64,000 nt of DNA from Polaromonas eurypsychrophila (GTDB taxonomy: Bacteria > Pseudomonadota > Gammaproteobacteria > Burkholderiales > Burkholderiaceae_C). Position numbers and translations under genes: made by a program. Below are positions 19,072-28,684 of this stretch, one piece after another. The notes beneath the pieces were generated by a model. It was not told where the DNA came from. It searched no databases and worked only from the letters and a program-made list of their open reading frames with translations. The stretch spans positions 186,001-250,000 of the forward strand of contig NZ_BMIG01000002.1 in the NCBI RefSeq assembly GCF_014641715.1, in the 5' to 3' direction. Each line of letters starts with the position of its first letter. Within the stretch, counting starts at the first letter, position 1.

Positions 19072-20760
19072 CTACTTTTTGTCGCGCAGTTCGCGGCGCA
19101 AGATTTTGCCGACCGGCGTTTTGGGCAGCTCTGTACGAAACTCCACCACCTTGGGCTGTTTGTAGCCGGTCAGGTTGGTCTTGCAGAACTCGCGCACCTG
19201 GGCTTCCGTCAGGTCCGGGTTTTTCTTGACGATGACCAGCTTGACGGCTTCGCCCGACTTGTCATCGACCACGCCGACACAGGCGCATTCCATCACGCCT
19301 TCCAAACCGCCCACCACGTCTTCGACCTCGTTCGGGTAAACATTAAAGCCGCTGACCAAAATCATGTCTTTCTTGCGGTCGACGATCTTGAAGAAGCCCC
19401 GCTCGTCAACAATGCCGATGTCGCCCGACTTGAAGTAGCCGTCAGGCGTCATGACCTTCGCGGTTTCGTCAGGACGTTGCCAGTAACCGGCCATCACCTG
19501 CGGTCCCTTGATGGCGATCTCGCCGGGCTGGCCGTTGGGCACCTCGTTGCCGTCATCGTCGAGCAGCTTGAACCAGGTGCCGGGAATCGGCACGCCAATG
19601 GTGCCGGTGAAGGTCTTGCTGTTGGTCGGGTTGCAGCTTGCCGACGGAGAGGTCTCCGACAGGCCGTAACCTTCACAGATTGGGCAGCCGGTTTTTTCCA
19701 GCCAGAGCTTGGCCACCGCACTCGTGACAGCCATGCCGCCGCCCAGCGACACCTTCAGGTGCGACCAGTCCACGGTGTTGAAGTCGGGGTGGTTGGCCAG
19801 GCCATTGAACAAGGTGTTGACCGCCGGAAAGCTGTGAATCTTGTGCTTGGCCAGCTCCTTGAGCACCGCCGGCAGGTCGCGCGGATTCGGGATCAGGATG
19901 TTTTTGCCGCCGGTGCGCATGCCCAGCATCATGTTCACGGTGAAGGCGAAGATGTGATACAGCGGCAGCGCGCAGACATAGGTCGGCTGCACACCGGTTT
20001 CCATGCTGGCCATGGCCGGGCCGTTCCAGGCCTCGGACTGCAGCACGTTGGCAATCACATTGCGGTGCAGCAGCACTGCACCTTTGGACACCCCGGTGGT
20101 GCCGCCGGTGTACTGCAGCACTGCCACATCATCGGGCTTGAGGTCGGGGCGCTTGAGCGTGGCGCGCGTACCGCGGGCCACGGCGTCGTTGAAACGCACG
20201 GCCGAGGGCAGGTTGAAGGCCGGCACCATCTTCTTGACGTTGCGCACCACGTAATTGACCAGCGCGCCCTTGAGCATGCCGAGCTGGTCACCCATGGCGC
20301 TGAGCACCACATGTTTGACCGGCGTATTGGCGATGCACTGCTCCAGCGTATTGGCGAAGTTCTCAATGATGACTATCGCCTTGGCGCCTGAGTCCTTGAG
20401 CTGGTGCTCGAGCTCGCGCGGGGTGTACAGCGGGTTGACATTGACCACGACATAACCGGCGCGCAGGATGGCGGCCACCGTGATGGGGTACTGCGGCACA
20501 TTCGGCATCATGATGGCGACACGGTCACCCTTGGCCAGGCCGAGGCCCTGCAGGTAGGCAGCAAAAGCCTGCGACAGGCTGTCGGTCTGACCGAAAGTCA
20601 CGTCTTTGCCCATAAAGCTGTAGGCCACCGCCGAAGCGTTTTTGGCAAAGCTTTCTTCCATCAGTGCGACGAGGGACGTGTATTGGGAGATGTCAACGTC
20701 GGTGGGCACACCCGGCGGATAGGCGCTCAGCCAGGGGCGGTCAGGGGTGGATGCATTCAT
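19072..20760 (-). CDS. fadD: Long-chain fatty-acid-CoA ligase
   Basis: This 562-residue ANL-superfamily enzyme activates long-chain fatty acids to acyl-CoA through an acyl-AMP at the inner face of the membrane. The P-loop/AMP motif YTGGTTGVSKGAVLLHRN is present. CEGYGLSETSP is the A5 motif, and GYFKSGDIGIVDERGFFKIVDRKKDMILVSGFNVYPNEVE is the hinge/A8 region. The catalytic lysine lies near the C terminus (LPKTPVGKILRRELRD). Length and N-terminal sequence (RPWLSAYPPGVP) match FadD of betaproteobacteria. It is a single transcription unit between the pnt operon and mtnN. Confidence 0.94.
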   Translation of the reverse strand: MNASTPDRPWLSAYPPGVPTDVDISQYTSLVALMEESFAKNASAVAYSFMGKDVTFGQTDSLSQAFAAYLQGLGLAKGDRVAIMMPNVPQYPITVAAILRAGYVVVNVNPLYTPRELEHQLKDSGAKAIVIIENFANTLEQCIANTPVKHVVLSAMGDQLGMLKGALVNYVVRNVKKMVPAFNLPSAVRFNDAVARGTRATLKRPDLKPDDVAVLQYTGGTTGVSKGAVLLHRNVIANVLQSEAWNGPAMASMETGVQPTYVCALPLYHIFAFTVNMMLGMRTGGKNILIPNPRDLPAVLKELAKHKIHSFPAVNTLFNGLANHPDFNTVDWSHLKVSLGGGMAVTSAVAKLWLEKTGCPICEGYGLSETSPSASCNPTNSKTFTGTIGVPIPGTWFKLLDDDGNEVPNGQPGEIAIKGPQVMAGYWQRPDETAKVMTPDGYFKSGDIGIVDERGFFKIVDRKKDMILVSGFNVYPNEVEDVVGGLEGVMECACVGVVDDKSGEAVKLVIVKKNPDLTEAQVREFCKTNLTGYKQPKVVEFRTELPKTPVGKILRRELRDKK

Positions 20761-20919
20761 GCTTGTCTTCTCCAGATTACGATTGAACTACTGCCACGAA
20801 TTTTCACGGCGCAACCCTCTGTCGGGTTATTGCGTTTTCCCTAGGAAACCGGGAAATCAGGGGGGCAAGCCCTCTAATTTCTGTTTTTAAAACAGCAGGA
20901 AGTGTTATCTGCCGGCTTC

Positions 20920-22353
20920 TTACTCAATGGCCTTGCCCATGTCTTCGATGACTTTTTTGGCATCGCCAAACACCATCATGGTTTTGTCCATGTAAAACAG
21001 CTCGTTGTCCAGGCCGGCATAACCGGCCGCCATCGAGCGTTTGTTGACGATGACAGTCTTGGCCTTATAGGCCTCGAGAATCGGCATGCCGTAGATCGCG
21101 CTGCCCCTGACGTGGGCGGCCGGATTCACCACGTCGTTGGCGCCCAGGATGATGGCCACGTCGGCCTGACCGAACTCGGCGTTGATGTCTTCCATTTCAT
21201 GCACCTGGTCGTAAGGCACCTCGGCTTCGGCCAGCAGCACGTTCATGTGGCCGGGCATGCGGCCGGCCACCGGGTGAATCGCGTACTTGACGTTGACACC
21301 CCGGTCAATCAGTTTTTGCGCGAGCTCCTTGACCGAGTGCTGCGCGCGCGCCACCGCCAGGCCGTAACCCGGCACGATGATCACGGTTTCGGCATTGCCC
21401 AAAATGAAAGCCGCATCGTCGGCCGAGCCCGACTTGACCGGGCGCTGCTCCTTGGCGCCGCCGACTACCGCACCGGCCTCGCCGCCAAAGCCGCCCAGGA
21501 TCACGTTGAAGAAGGAGCGATTCATCGCCTTGCACATGATGTAGGACAGGATGGCGCCCGACGAGCCGACGAGTGAACCAGCAACGATCAGCATGGCGTT
21601 GTTCAGCGAGAAGCCAATGCCGGCCGCAGCCCAACCCGAATAGCTGTTGAGCATGGACACCACCACCGGCATGTCAGCTCCACCGATCGGGATGATGATC
21701 AACACGCCGAGCACAAAAGACAGCGCCAGCATCGCAAAAAATGCGGTCCAGTTGCCAGTGAACATGAACACCAGGCCGAGCGCCAATGTGGCGACGCCCA
21801 GTGCCAGATTGAGCATGTGTTGGCCTGCAAAAGTGACCGGCGCACCCTGAAACAGGCGGAACTTGTACTTGCCGCTGAGCTTGCCGAAGGCAATCACCGA
21901 GCCGCTGAAGGTGATGGCACCGATGGCCGCACCGAGGAAAAGCTCAAGCCGGTTGCCGGCCGGAATCGCCGCCGTGCCCAAACCTTGGGCCACGATGCCA
22001 AAGGCATCTGGCTCGGCCATCGCGGCCACGGCGATAAACACCGCCGCCAGGCCAATCATGCTGTGCATAAAAGCCACCAGCTCGGGCATCTTGGTCATCT
22101 CGACACGTTTGGCCATGAGGGTGCCGGCGGTGCCGCCAACCAGCAATGCGCCCAGCACATAGACCATGCCGACGGCCTTGCCGCCGGAAATTTCCACGAT
22201 CAGGGCGCCCGTGGTCAGGATGGCAATCGCCATGCCGACCATGCCGAACAGGTTGCCGCGAATCGAAGTGGTCGGATGCGACAGGCCCTTGAGCGCCTGG
22301 ATGAAACAGACGGAAGCCACCAAGTACAGCAGCGTGACAACATTCATGCTCAT
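20920..22353 (-). CDS. pntB: NAD(P) transhydrogenase subunit beta
   Basis: PntB carries several transmembrane helices and the NADP(H)-binding domain III of the proton-translocating transhydrogenase, which uses the proton gradient to make NADPH. The 477 residues include repeated hydrophobic helices to about 290 and then the domain III signature ([45 protein letters not shown]). Its ATG overlaps the stop of the 111-residue subunit gene (ATGA). A second ATG two codons later is an equally possible start. It ends the three-gene operon. Confidence 0.96.
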   Translation of the reverse strand: MSMNVVTLLYLVASVCFIQALKGLSHPTTSIRGNLFGMVGMAIAILTTGALIVEISGGKAVGMVYVLGALLVGGTAGTLMAKRVEMTKMPELVAFMHSMIGLAAVFIAVAAMAEPDAFGIVAQGLGTAAIPAGNRLELFLGAAIGAITFSGSVIAFGKLSGKYKFRLFQGAPVTFAGQHMLNLALGVATLALGLVFMFTGNWTAFFAMLALSFVLGVLIIIPIGGADMPVVVSMLNSYSGWAAAGIGFSLNNAMLIVAGSLVGSSGAILSYIMCKAMNRSFFNVILGGFGGEAGAVVGGAKEQRPVKSGSADDAAFILGNAETVIIVPGYGLAVARAQHSVKELAQKLIDRGVNVKYAIHPVAGRMPGHMNVLLAEAEVPYDQVHEMEDINAEFGQADVAIILGANDVVNPAAHVRGSAIYGMPILEAYKAKTVIVNKRSMAAGYAGLDNELFYMDKTMMVFGDAKKVIEDMGKAIE

Positions 22354-22685
22354 TTGGCCACTCCCGAGCCCGCTGCGTCAGCCGCAACGGCTTTCTTCTC
22401 TTTTTTCCGGAACATCTCCAGCATGCGGCGCGTGACCAGGAAGCCGCCGAACACATTGACCGCGGCCAGCGCCACGGCCAGTACGCCCATGGTTTTGCCC
22501 AGCGGCGTGACGGTCAGTGCGGCTGCCAGCATGGCGCCAACAATGACAATCGCCGAGATCGCGTTGGTCACCGCCATCAGCGGTGTGTGCAGCGCAGGCG
22601 TCACGGTCCAGACCACGTGGTAACCCACGTAAATGGCTAGCACAAAGATGATGAGGTTGATGATGGTGGGTGACACGGCATCCAT
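22350..22685 (-). CDS. pntAB: NAD(P) transhydrogenase, membrane part of the alpha subunit (PntAB)
   Basis: The 111-residue, highly hydrophobic protein corresponds to the C-terminal membrane segment of E. coli PntA (domain II). It begins with [20 protein letters not shown] and contains [20 protein letters not shown], a very conserved transhydrogenase helix pair. The separate gene reflects the split alpha subunit found in many alpha- and betaproteobacteria. It is 47 bases downstream of the NAD-binding subunit gene and overlaps pntB by four bases. Confidence 0.95.
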   Translation of the reverse strand: MDAVSPTIINLIIFVLAIYVGYHVVWTVTPALHTPLMAVTNAISAIVIVGAMLAAALTVTPLGKTMGVLAVALAAVNVFGGFLVTRRMLEMFRKKEKKAVAADAAGSGVAK

Positions 22686-22732
22686 GGTCTTTTCTCCTGG
22701 TCGGGTGGCGTTGTCGCCTGCCCTGAAAGTGT

Positions 22733-23848
22733 TTATTTCTTTTTGATTTCGCCGGCCTGCGTCATCAGGCAGGCTGCCACGATGTCGTCTTCAAGGTCGA
22801 CGGTCAGCGTGCCTTCCTTGCTGATCACCAGCTTGAGGAAGTCCAGCAGGTTGCGCGCGTAGAGCGCGCTGGCGTCGGCGGCGACCAGCGCCGGCACATT
22901 GGTTTCGCCAATCAGCGTGACGCCGTGTTTGACCACGGTTTTTCCGGCTTCGGTCAGCGGGCAATTGCCGCCCTGTGGTGCGGCCAGGTCAACAATCACA
23001 CTGCCGGGTTTCATGGCCTTGACCATGTCCTCGGTCACCAGCACCGGGGCGGCGCGGCCCGGGATCAGTGCGGTGGTGATGACGATGTCGGCCTGGGCCA
23101 CACGTTTGGCAACCTCGGCCTTTTGCCGCTCCAGCCAGCTTGGCGGCATCGGCTTGGCGTAACCACCGACACCAACAGCCGCTTCACGCTCTTCATCGGT
23201 TTCGTAAGGCACGTCAATGAACTTGCCGCCCAGTGACTCGACCTGCTCCTTGACGCTGGGGCGCACATCGCTGGCCTCGATCACCGCGCCCAGGCGTTTG
23301 GCCGTGGCAATGGCTTGCAAGCCGGCCACGCCAACGCCCAGAATCACCACGCGCGCAGCCTTGACGGTACCGGCGGCAGTCATCAACATCGGAAAGAAGC
23401 GCTGGTAGCTGTTGGCCGCCATCATCACTGCCTTGTAGCCAGCAATATTGGCCTGCGAGGAGAGCACGTCCATGCTTTGCGCGCGGCTGGTGCGCGGTGC
23501 GGCTTCCAGCGCAAACGCCGTCAGTTGCGCCGCGGCCAGGCGTTGCAGGCCGGCGGCATCAAACGGGTTGAGCATGCCAACCAGCACCGACCCGGCTTTG
23601 GCCAGGCCGATCTCGCTGTCCAGCGGGCAACGCACCTTGAGCACGATGTCGCAACCGTAGGCGGAGGCAGCATCGCCGATTTCAGCGCCGACCGCTACAT
23701 AAGCTTCATCGGGAACGCTGGCGGCCACACCGGCACCCGACTGGATGACGACCGTGTGGCCTTGGGCTTTGAGTTTTTTGGCCGTCTCGGGCGTCACGGC
23801 GACACGTGTTTCCCCTGTCGTGATTTCGGCTGGTACCCCAATTCGCAT
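22733..23848 (-). CDS. pntAA: NAD(P) transhydrogenase, NAD-binding part of the alpha subunit (PntAA)
   Basis: This 371-residue soluble domain I binds NAD(H). It begins [26 protein letters not shown], shared with alanine dehydrogenases. The Rossmann motif is [22 protein letters not shown], followed by [36 protein letters not shown] is the family signature. It is the first gene of pntAA-pntAB-pntB; the promoter should lie in 23849-23972, shared with the divergent NUDIX gene. Confidence 0.96.
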   Translation of the reverse strand: MRIGVPAEITTGETRVAVTPETAKKLKAQGHTVVIQSGAGVAASVPDEAYVAVGAEIGDAASAYGCDIVLKVRCPLDSEIGLAKAGSVLVGMLNPFDAAGLQRLAAAQLTAFALEAAPRTSRAQSMDVLSSQANIAGYKAVMMAANSYQRFFPMLMTAAGTVKAARVVILGVGVAGLQAIATAKRLGAVIEASDVRPSVKEQVESLGGKFIDVPYETDEEREAAVGVGGYAKPMPPSWLERQKAEVAKRVAQADIVITTALIPGRAAPVLVTEDMVKAMKPGSVIVDLAAPQGGNCPLTEAGKTVVKHGVTLIGETNVPALVAADASALYARNLLDFLKLVISKEGTLTVDLEDDIVAACLMTQAGEIKKK

Positions 23849-23972
23849 GGGTGTCTCCTCGTTGCGTGTAAGTAGTTCTACGTGAAATTGAAGCTGGCGG
23901 CTAGCTTACATGAGTTTCGCGCTGTTTTGGCCGCGCAGTAACCGCGACGGTACGGCACCGGATAATGCGCGC

Positions 23973-24470
23973 ATGAACTCACGTTGGAAACCCAGTGTCA
24001 CCGTTGCCGCCATCCTCGAACGCGAGGGTAAATTCCTGCTGGTCGAGGAACACACGCAGGACGGACTGCGCCTGAACAACCCGGCCGGCCATCTTGACCC
24101 AGGTGAAAGCATTGTTCAGGCCTGCATCCGCGAAACGCTGGAAGAAACCGCCTTTCATTTCACGCCGGGCGCACTGGTCGGCGTTTACATGTCGCGCTTT
24201 GAGAAAAGCGTGCCCGGCCAGGACAAAGTACTGGACATCACCTACCTGCGTTTCGCGTTTTGCGGCTCGCTGGGAGACGAAGTGGTGGGGCAGGCGCTCG
24301 ACGAAGGCATTGTGCGCACCCTGTGGCTCAGCCCAGACGAAATCCGGGCCTGCGTTCCGCTGCACCGCAGCCCGCTGCTGCTGACCTGCATGGAAGACTA
24401 CCTGGCCGGTCGGCGCTACCCGCTGGACCTGGTCACCACGGACCCGTCGGTTTTTCTGCCAAATTCCTGA
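23973..24470 (+). CDS. NUDIX hydrolase, NudJ-like
   Basis: The 165-residue protein starts at the ATG at 23973 (MNSRWKPSVTVAAILEREGKFLLVEE). The NUDIX box GHLDPGESIVQACIRETLEETAF is complete, with the REtlEE metal-binding helix. Overall similarity is to NudJ/YmfB phosphatases, which hydrolyse thiamine and nucleoside pyrophosphates. In E. coli nudJ is adjacent to mnmA; here mnmA lies 3 kb downstream with an interposed cassette, which supports the NudJ identity. It is divergent from pntAA. The stop is three bases from the convergent LysR gene stop. Confidence 0.88.
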   Translation: MNSRWKPSVTVAAILEREGKFLLVEEHTQDGLRLNNPAGHLDPGESIVQACIRETLEETAFHFTPGALVGVYMSRFEKSVPGQDKVLDITYLRFAFCGSLGDEVVGQALDEGIVRTLWLSPDEIRACVPLHRSPLLLTCMEDYLAGRRYPLDLVTTDPSVFLPNS

Positions 24471-24473
24471 GCT

Positions 24474-25376
24474 TCAGCGCCGCGCCTTGAGCGCGGCGCG
24501 CAGGTAGTCGTGGAACACCCTGGCGGGTGCATGCAGGGCAGCGCCGCGACGGGTGGCCAGGCCCAGCACCCGGGACACCGCTGGCCGGCGCAGCGCCACG
24601 CCAGCCAGCGTGGGGTGGGTGGACGGCAGCGCCAAGCGAGGCACCGCCGCCAGGCCGAGCCCGGCGTCCACCATGCCCAGCAGGGTGGCGATGTGGCTGA
24701 CTTCAAAACGGTAGGACGGATTGACGCCGGCCTGGGCCAGCGCATCGTCGAGCACCTGGCGGTTGCCGCTGGAGCGCGCCACAGCAATCAGCCGCTCGCC
24801 TTCCAGCTCAGACCAGGCCAGGTTTTTGCGCGCAGCAAGCGGATGCTCGCGGCGCACGGCCAGCACGAAGGGGTCGGTGTGAATCGGGTCGAAGTCCACA
24901 CCAGGCACCAAGCTGCTCATGAAAGTGATACCGAAATCGGACTCGCCGGAGATCACACTGGCCAGCACAAGACCCGCCGCCTCGTCGACCACACGTATGC
25001 GGATCAGCGGATAACGCGCGGAAAAAGAACTGACCACCGACGGAAGGAAGTTGATCGCCGCCGAGGGAACGCAGGCTACCGTGACCCGGCCGCTGCGGCT
25101 GGCGGCGATGTCCGAGATGCCCAGCATGGCCGACTCCAGGTCATCCAGCGCGGCCCGCGCGCGCTCCAAGAAGACCCGGCCCAAAGGCGTGAGATCCACC
25201 TCGCGCGTGGTGCGGTTGAACAGACGGGCTCCCAGAATGGTCTCCAACTTGTCGATTCGCCGGCTCAGCGCCGGCGCCGAAAGATGAATTTGCTCTGCCG
25301 CAGCGCGAAAACTGCCACGTTCGGCCACGGCCACAAAAGCCTGCAATTGCTGCAAATCAAAATTGATGCGTGCCAC
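24474..25376 (-). CDS. LysR-family transcriptional regulator
   Basis: The 300-residue protein has an N-terminal winged helix (FDLQQLQAFVAVAERGSFRAAAEQIHLSAPALSRRIDKLE) and a periplasmic-binding-protein-like effector domain from about residue 90. It is divergent from the CitE chimera and PcaB-like lyase genes, the standard arrangement for LysR control of a catabolic operon. The target operon is now mostly deleted, so the regulator may be an orphan. The 87 bases between it and the chimera should contain the operator; no clear T-N11-A site stands out. Confidence 0.92.
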   Translation of the reverse strand: MARINFDLQQLQAFVAVAERGSFRAAAEQIHLSAPALSRRIDKLETILGARLFNRTTREVDLTPLGRVFLERARAALDDLESAMLGISDIAASRSGRVTVACVPSAAINFLPSVVSSFSARYPLIRIRVVDEAAGLVLASVISGESDFGITFMSSLVPGVDFDPIHTDPFVLAVRREHPLAARKNLAWSELEGERLIAVARSSGNRQVLDDALAQAGVNPSYRFEVSHIATLLGMVDAGLGLAAVPRLALPSTHPTLAGVALRRPAVSRVLGLATRRGAALHAPARVFHDYLRAALKARR

Positions 25377-25463
25377 GCACTAATCTTAGCAAAAATTGCA
25401 CTTTACTGCGACGCTGGATAAGGACACGATTGCGGCATCTGCTTCCAATCCCAGAAGATTTGT

Positions 25464-26015
25464 ATGTTGTCTGGCTCCCCCGCCCTGTCCCTGCTGCTGA
25501 CGCCCTTGCTGGCGAGTCTTTCCATCACACTGGCCTCTCCCGCGCAGGCGCAGGCCGCACGCGGCATGCTGGCTCTGGGCGAGATCGCGCACGCTGCCGG
25601 CGTGACGCGGCTTGGCTTTGGCTCCATCGATTACATGGCCGACCTGGACATCCCGGCGGACAGCCTGGCGCTGGACTACGCCGCAGCGCAACTGGCAGTT
25701 GCGTCGCGGGCTGCGGGTTTGGCGGCACCCGTGGCGGGCGTGACGCCCGACCTGGACGCCGCCAAAGTGGGCGCCGACATGGCCCACGCACGCAGCCTGG
25801 GCTTCGGCGCCAAGATGTGCATTCACCCCTCACAAGTCACCGCCGTCCGCGCGGCGCTGGCGCCCAGCGCGCAGGAACTGGACTGGGCAGATCGGGGGCT
25901 GCAGGCCTGTGGCACGGGCGCTAGAGGGGCGATACAGGTCGACGGAAAAATGGTGGGCCGCCCGGCCATCCTCAAGGCCCAGCGCATCGTTGCGCTGGCC
26001 GGCCTTACTACTTAA
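25464..26015 (+). pseudogene. Chimera: Bug-type signal peptide fused to C-terminal half of a CitE/HpcH aldolase
   Basis: The first 30 residues are a classic secretory signal (LLTPLLASLSITLASPAQAQA) like those of TctC/Bug solute receptors. From residue 32 the sequence becomes the C-terminal half of a CitE-like CoA-ester lyase (ARGMLALGEIAHAAGVTRLGFGSIDY, then GFGAKMCIHPSQ). The barrel's first half, with the acyl-CoA arginine and the first metal glutamate, is missing. A cytosolic enzyme half behind an export signal makes no functional sense, so a deletion has joined two genes of a former tctC ... citE operon. It is probably transcribed with the lyase 40 bases downstream. Confidence 0.75.
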
Positions 26016-26054
26016 ACGACAGAGCATTCAAACAACCATCCAACGGAGCACCAA

Positions 26055-27404
26055 ATGGCAGCAAGCATCATTGATTCAAAAATATTCGGCGATATGTTCA
26101 GCGACGAAAAAATGCGCTACGTCTGGTCGGACGAGAACCGCACCGCCAAATACCTCGACATCGAGCGTGCGCTGGCCAGGGTGCAGGGCCGGCTCGGCAT
26201 CATTCCGCAGAACGCCGCTGATGAGATTGTCAAAAACTGCGAGTTGAGCCAGATCGACTGGGTCAAACTCAAGGCCAAGACCGAGCAGATCGGCTACCCC
26301 ATCATTGCCGTCGTCAACCAGATTAATGCGCAATGCAAGGACAAGCTCGGCGAATACTGCCATTGGGGTGCGACCACGCAGGACATCACAGATACCGCCG
26401 CCGTGCTGCAAATCCGCGAAGGGCTGGCGCTGGTTGAGGAAGACCTGAAAGACATTTCCGCATCGCTGGCCAAACTGGCGCGCGAGCACCGCGACACGCC
26501 CATCATCGGCCGCAGCAACCTGCAGCAGGCCACGCCCATCACCTTCGGCTACAAGATGGCCAGCATCCTCGCCGGCATCGAACGGCACCGCGAGCGGCTC
26601 GCGCAACTGAAGCCGCGCGTGCTGGTCGGCGAGTTCGGCGGCGCATCCGGCACGCTGTCGTCGCTTGAAAAGGGCGCGATGGAAACCCAGGCCGGCCTGA
26701 TGAAGGAGCTGGGCCTGGACCAGCCGCTGATTTCATGGCACACGGTGCGCGACAACTTTGCCGAGGTCGGCGCCTTCCTCGGCATCGTCGGTGGCTCGCT
26801 CGGCAAGATTGCGATGGACGTCAAGCTGATGATGCAAACCGAAGTGGCCGAAGTCTTCGAGCCGTTTGCGCCGGGGCGCGGTTCCTCCTCGACCATGCCG
26901 CAAAAACGCAACCCGATTTCCTGCCTCTACATCCACGCCAACATCTCGGTGGTGCGCCAGCTTGCGGCCTCGCTGATGGACGCCATGGTGGCCGACCACG
27001 AACGCTCGACTGGTCCCTGGGAGATCGAATGGGTGGCCATGCCGGAAATTTTCTGCTTGACCTCGGGCGCGCTCAAGCAGACGAAGTTCATCCTGGCCGG
27101 GCTGGAGGTTGATGCCGCGCAGATGCGGCGCAACATCGACATGACCCACGGCCTGGTGATGTCGGAGGCCGTGATGATGGGCCTGGGCCCCTACATCGGC
27201 CGCGAATACGCGCACGACCTGGTCTACGACATCTGCCGTGACGCGCTGCGGCAACAACGCCCGCTAATCGACCTGCTGGCCGAACACCCGGAAATCACCA
27301 AACACGTGACGCGCGAACAATTGACCACCTTCTGCGACCCGATGAACAGCCTCGGGCAGGCCGGCGTCATGGTCGACCGGGTATTGGCCAGCCTCCAGCA
27401 ATAA
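26055..27404 (+). CDS. Fumarase/aspartase-superfamily lyase, PcaB/adenylosuccinate-lyase-like
   Basis: The 449-residue enzyme has the superfamily signature [16 protein letters not shown] with the mobile catalytic serine loop, plus [11 protein letters not shown] and [18 protein letters not shown]. It matches the PcaB-like branch ([16 protein letters not shown]) better than housekeeping PurB of this group, which typically begins with LSPLDGRY. The substrate is therefore not clear; a beta-elimination or cycloisomerisation on a dicarboxylate is the family chemistry. It sits behind the CitE chimera and LysR gene, suggesting it is the surviving enzyme of a carboxylate catabolic operon. mnmA follows after 26 bases. 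Confidence 0.8.
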   Translation: MAASIIDSKIFGDMFSDEKMRYVWSDENRTAKYLDIERALARVQGRLGIIPQNAADEIVKNCELSQIDWVKLKAKTEQIGYPIIAVVNQINAQCKDKLGEYCHWGATTQDITDTAAVLQIREGLALVEEDLKDISASLAKLAREHRDTPIIGRSNLQQATPITFGYKMASILAGIERHRERLAQLKPRVLVGEFGGASGTLSSLEKGAMETQAGLMKELGLDQPLISWHTVRDNFAEVGAFLGIVGGSLGKIAMDVKLMMQTEVAEVFEPFAPGRGSSSTMPQKRNPISCLYIHANISVVRQLAASLMDAMVADHERSTGPWEIEWVAMPEIFCLTSGALKQTKFILAGLEVDAAQMRRNIDMTHGLVMSEAVMMGLGPYIGREYAHDLVYDICRDALRQQRPLIDLLAEHPEITKHVTREQLTTFCDPMNSLGQAGVMVDRVLASLQQ

Positions 27405-27430
27405 GATCCCCGTCCCGGGATAATCGACCC

Positions 27431-28591
27431 ATGGGCAAGGTAGCGAAGCAGCGTGTGGTGGTCGGTTTGAGCGGGGGCGTGGACTCCGCGGTGACCGCGC
27501 ACCTGCTTAAACAGCAAGGGCACGAAGTCATCGGCATCTTCATGAAGAACTGGGAAGATGACGACGACAGCGAGTTCTGCTCGTCGAACATCGACTTCGT
27601 GGACGCTGCGGCCGTGGCCGATGTGATCGGCATCGAGATCGAACACGTCAACTTCGCCGCCGACTACAAGGACCGGGTGTTTGCCGAGTTCCTGCGCGAG
27701 TACCAGGCCGGCCGCACGCCGAATCCCGACATCCTGTGCAACGCCGAGATCAAGTTCAAGGCCTTCCTCGACCACGCGATGCGCCTGGGCGCCGAGAAGA
27801 TCGCGACGGGTCACTACGCGCGCGTGCGAAAAAACGAAGCCGCCGGTCACCACGAGCTGCTCAAGGGCCTGGATCCGGCGAAAGACCAAAGCTATTTTCT
27901 GCACCGCCTGAACCAGGCGCAACTGGCCAGCACACTGTTTCCGGTTGGCGAACTCAAAAAGATCGAGGTGCGGCGCATCGCCAACGAGATCGGCCTGCCC
28001 AACGCCAAGAAAAAAGACTCGACCGGCATCTGCTTTATCGGCGAGCGGCCTTTCCGCGACTTCCTGAATCGCTACATTGCCAAGGCGCCGGGACCCATCA
28101 AAAACGACAAAGGTCGCGTGCTCGGCGAACATGTGGGCCTGAGTTTTTACACCCTGGGCCAGCGCCAGGGCCTAGGCATAGGCGGCGTGAAAGCGCGCGG
28201 CGCCGAACTCAAGGCGTTGCAGGCGCAGGGCCAGCGCGGCGCTGGCGACCACGAGCCCTGGTTTGTCGCGCGCAAGGACATGGACAGCAACACCCTGTGG
28301 GTGGTGCAGGGCCACGACCACCCGTGGCTGCTGTCCACCGAACTGCAGGTACAGGACTGCAGCTGGGTCGCGGGTGCGCCACCCGAAGCCGGCACGATGG
28401 CGGCCAAGACGCGTTACCGGCAGGCGGATGCGGCCTGCACGCTGGTCGCGCCCGCAGCCACCGAAGCCGGGCTGCGCTTTGAACAGCGGCAATGGGCGGT
28501 GACGCCGGGCCAGTCGGCGGTGCTTTACCAGGGGGATGTCTGCCTGGGCGGCGGCGTCATTGCGTCGAGCAACGTGCAGAATCTGGGCTGA
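27431..28591 (+). CDS. mnmA: tRNA-specific 2-thiouridylase MnmA
   Basis: MnmA thiolates U34 of tRNA for Lys, Glu and Gln using sulfur relayed by the Tus/IscS system. The PP-loop SGGVDS is at residues 14-19. The catalytic cysteines are Cys103 ([12 protein letters not shown]) and Cys201 ([12 protein letters not shown]). At 386 residues it is slightly longer than E. coli MnmA, owing to an insertion rich in Ala/Gln around residues 255-275 ([14 protein letters not shown]). In gammaproteobacteria nudJ and mnmA are adjacent; here a catabolic remnant separates them. Confidence 0.96.
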   Translation: MGKVAKQRVVVGLSGGVDSAVTAHLLKQQGHEVIGIFMKNWEDDDDSEFCSSNIDFVDAAAVADVIGIEIEHVNFAADYKDRVFAEFLREYQAGRTPNPDILCNAEIKFKAFLDHAMRLGAEKIATGHYARVRKNEAAGHHELLKGLDPAKDQSYFLHRLNQAQLASTLFPVGELKKIEVRRIANEIGLPNAKKKDSTGICFIGERPFRDFLNRYIAKAPGPIKNDKGRVLGEHVGLSFYTLGQRQGLGIGGVKARGAELKALQAQGQRGAGDHEPWFVARKDMDSNTLWVVQGHDHPWLLSTELQVQDCSWVAGAPPEAGTMAAKTRYRQADAACTLVAPAATEAGLRFEQRQWAVTPGQSAVLYQGDVCLGGGVIASSNVQNLG

Positions 28592-28620
28592 ATCCGTATC
28601 AATTTTCATAAAAGAAAACA

Positions 28621-28668
28621 GGCTTCAGCCCATGCCGGATAGGCGTGAACAGCTATTGTTTTAATAGC
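28621..28668 (+). repeat. Family-A repeat between mnmA and mipA
   Basis: GGCTtcAGCCC, spacer, caGCTATTgtttTAATAGC: the palindrome at the right end is perfect. It lies between two convergent genes and could limit transcription on either side. Confidence 0.65.
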
Positions 28669-28684
28669 AAATGACCCTCACAAC

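Noticed and set aside
26055..27404. Calling the lyase PurB (adenylosuccinate lyase)
   Set aside because: The protein lacks the LSPLDGRY-type start of PurB in this group, is closer to PcaB-type lyases, and sits with a catabolic regulator. The purine role is not supported.
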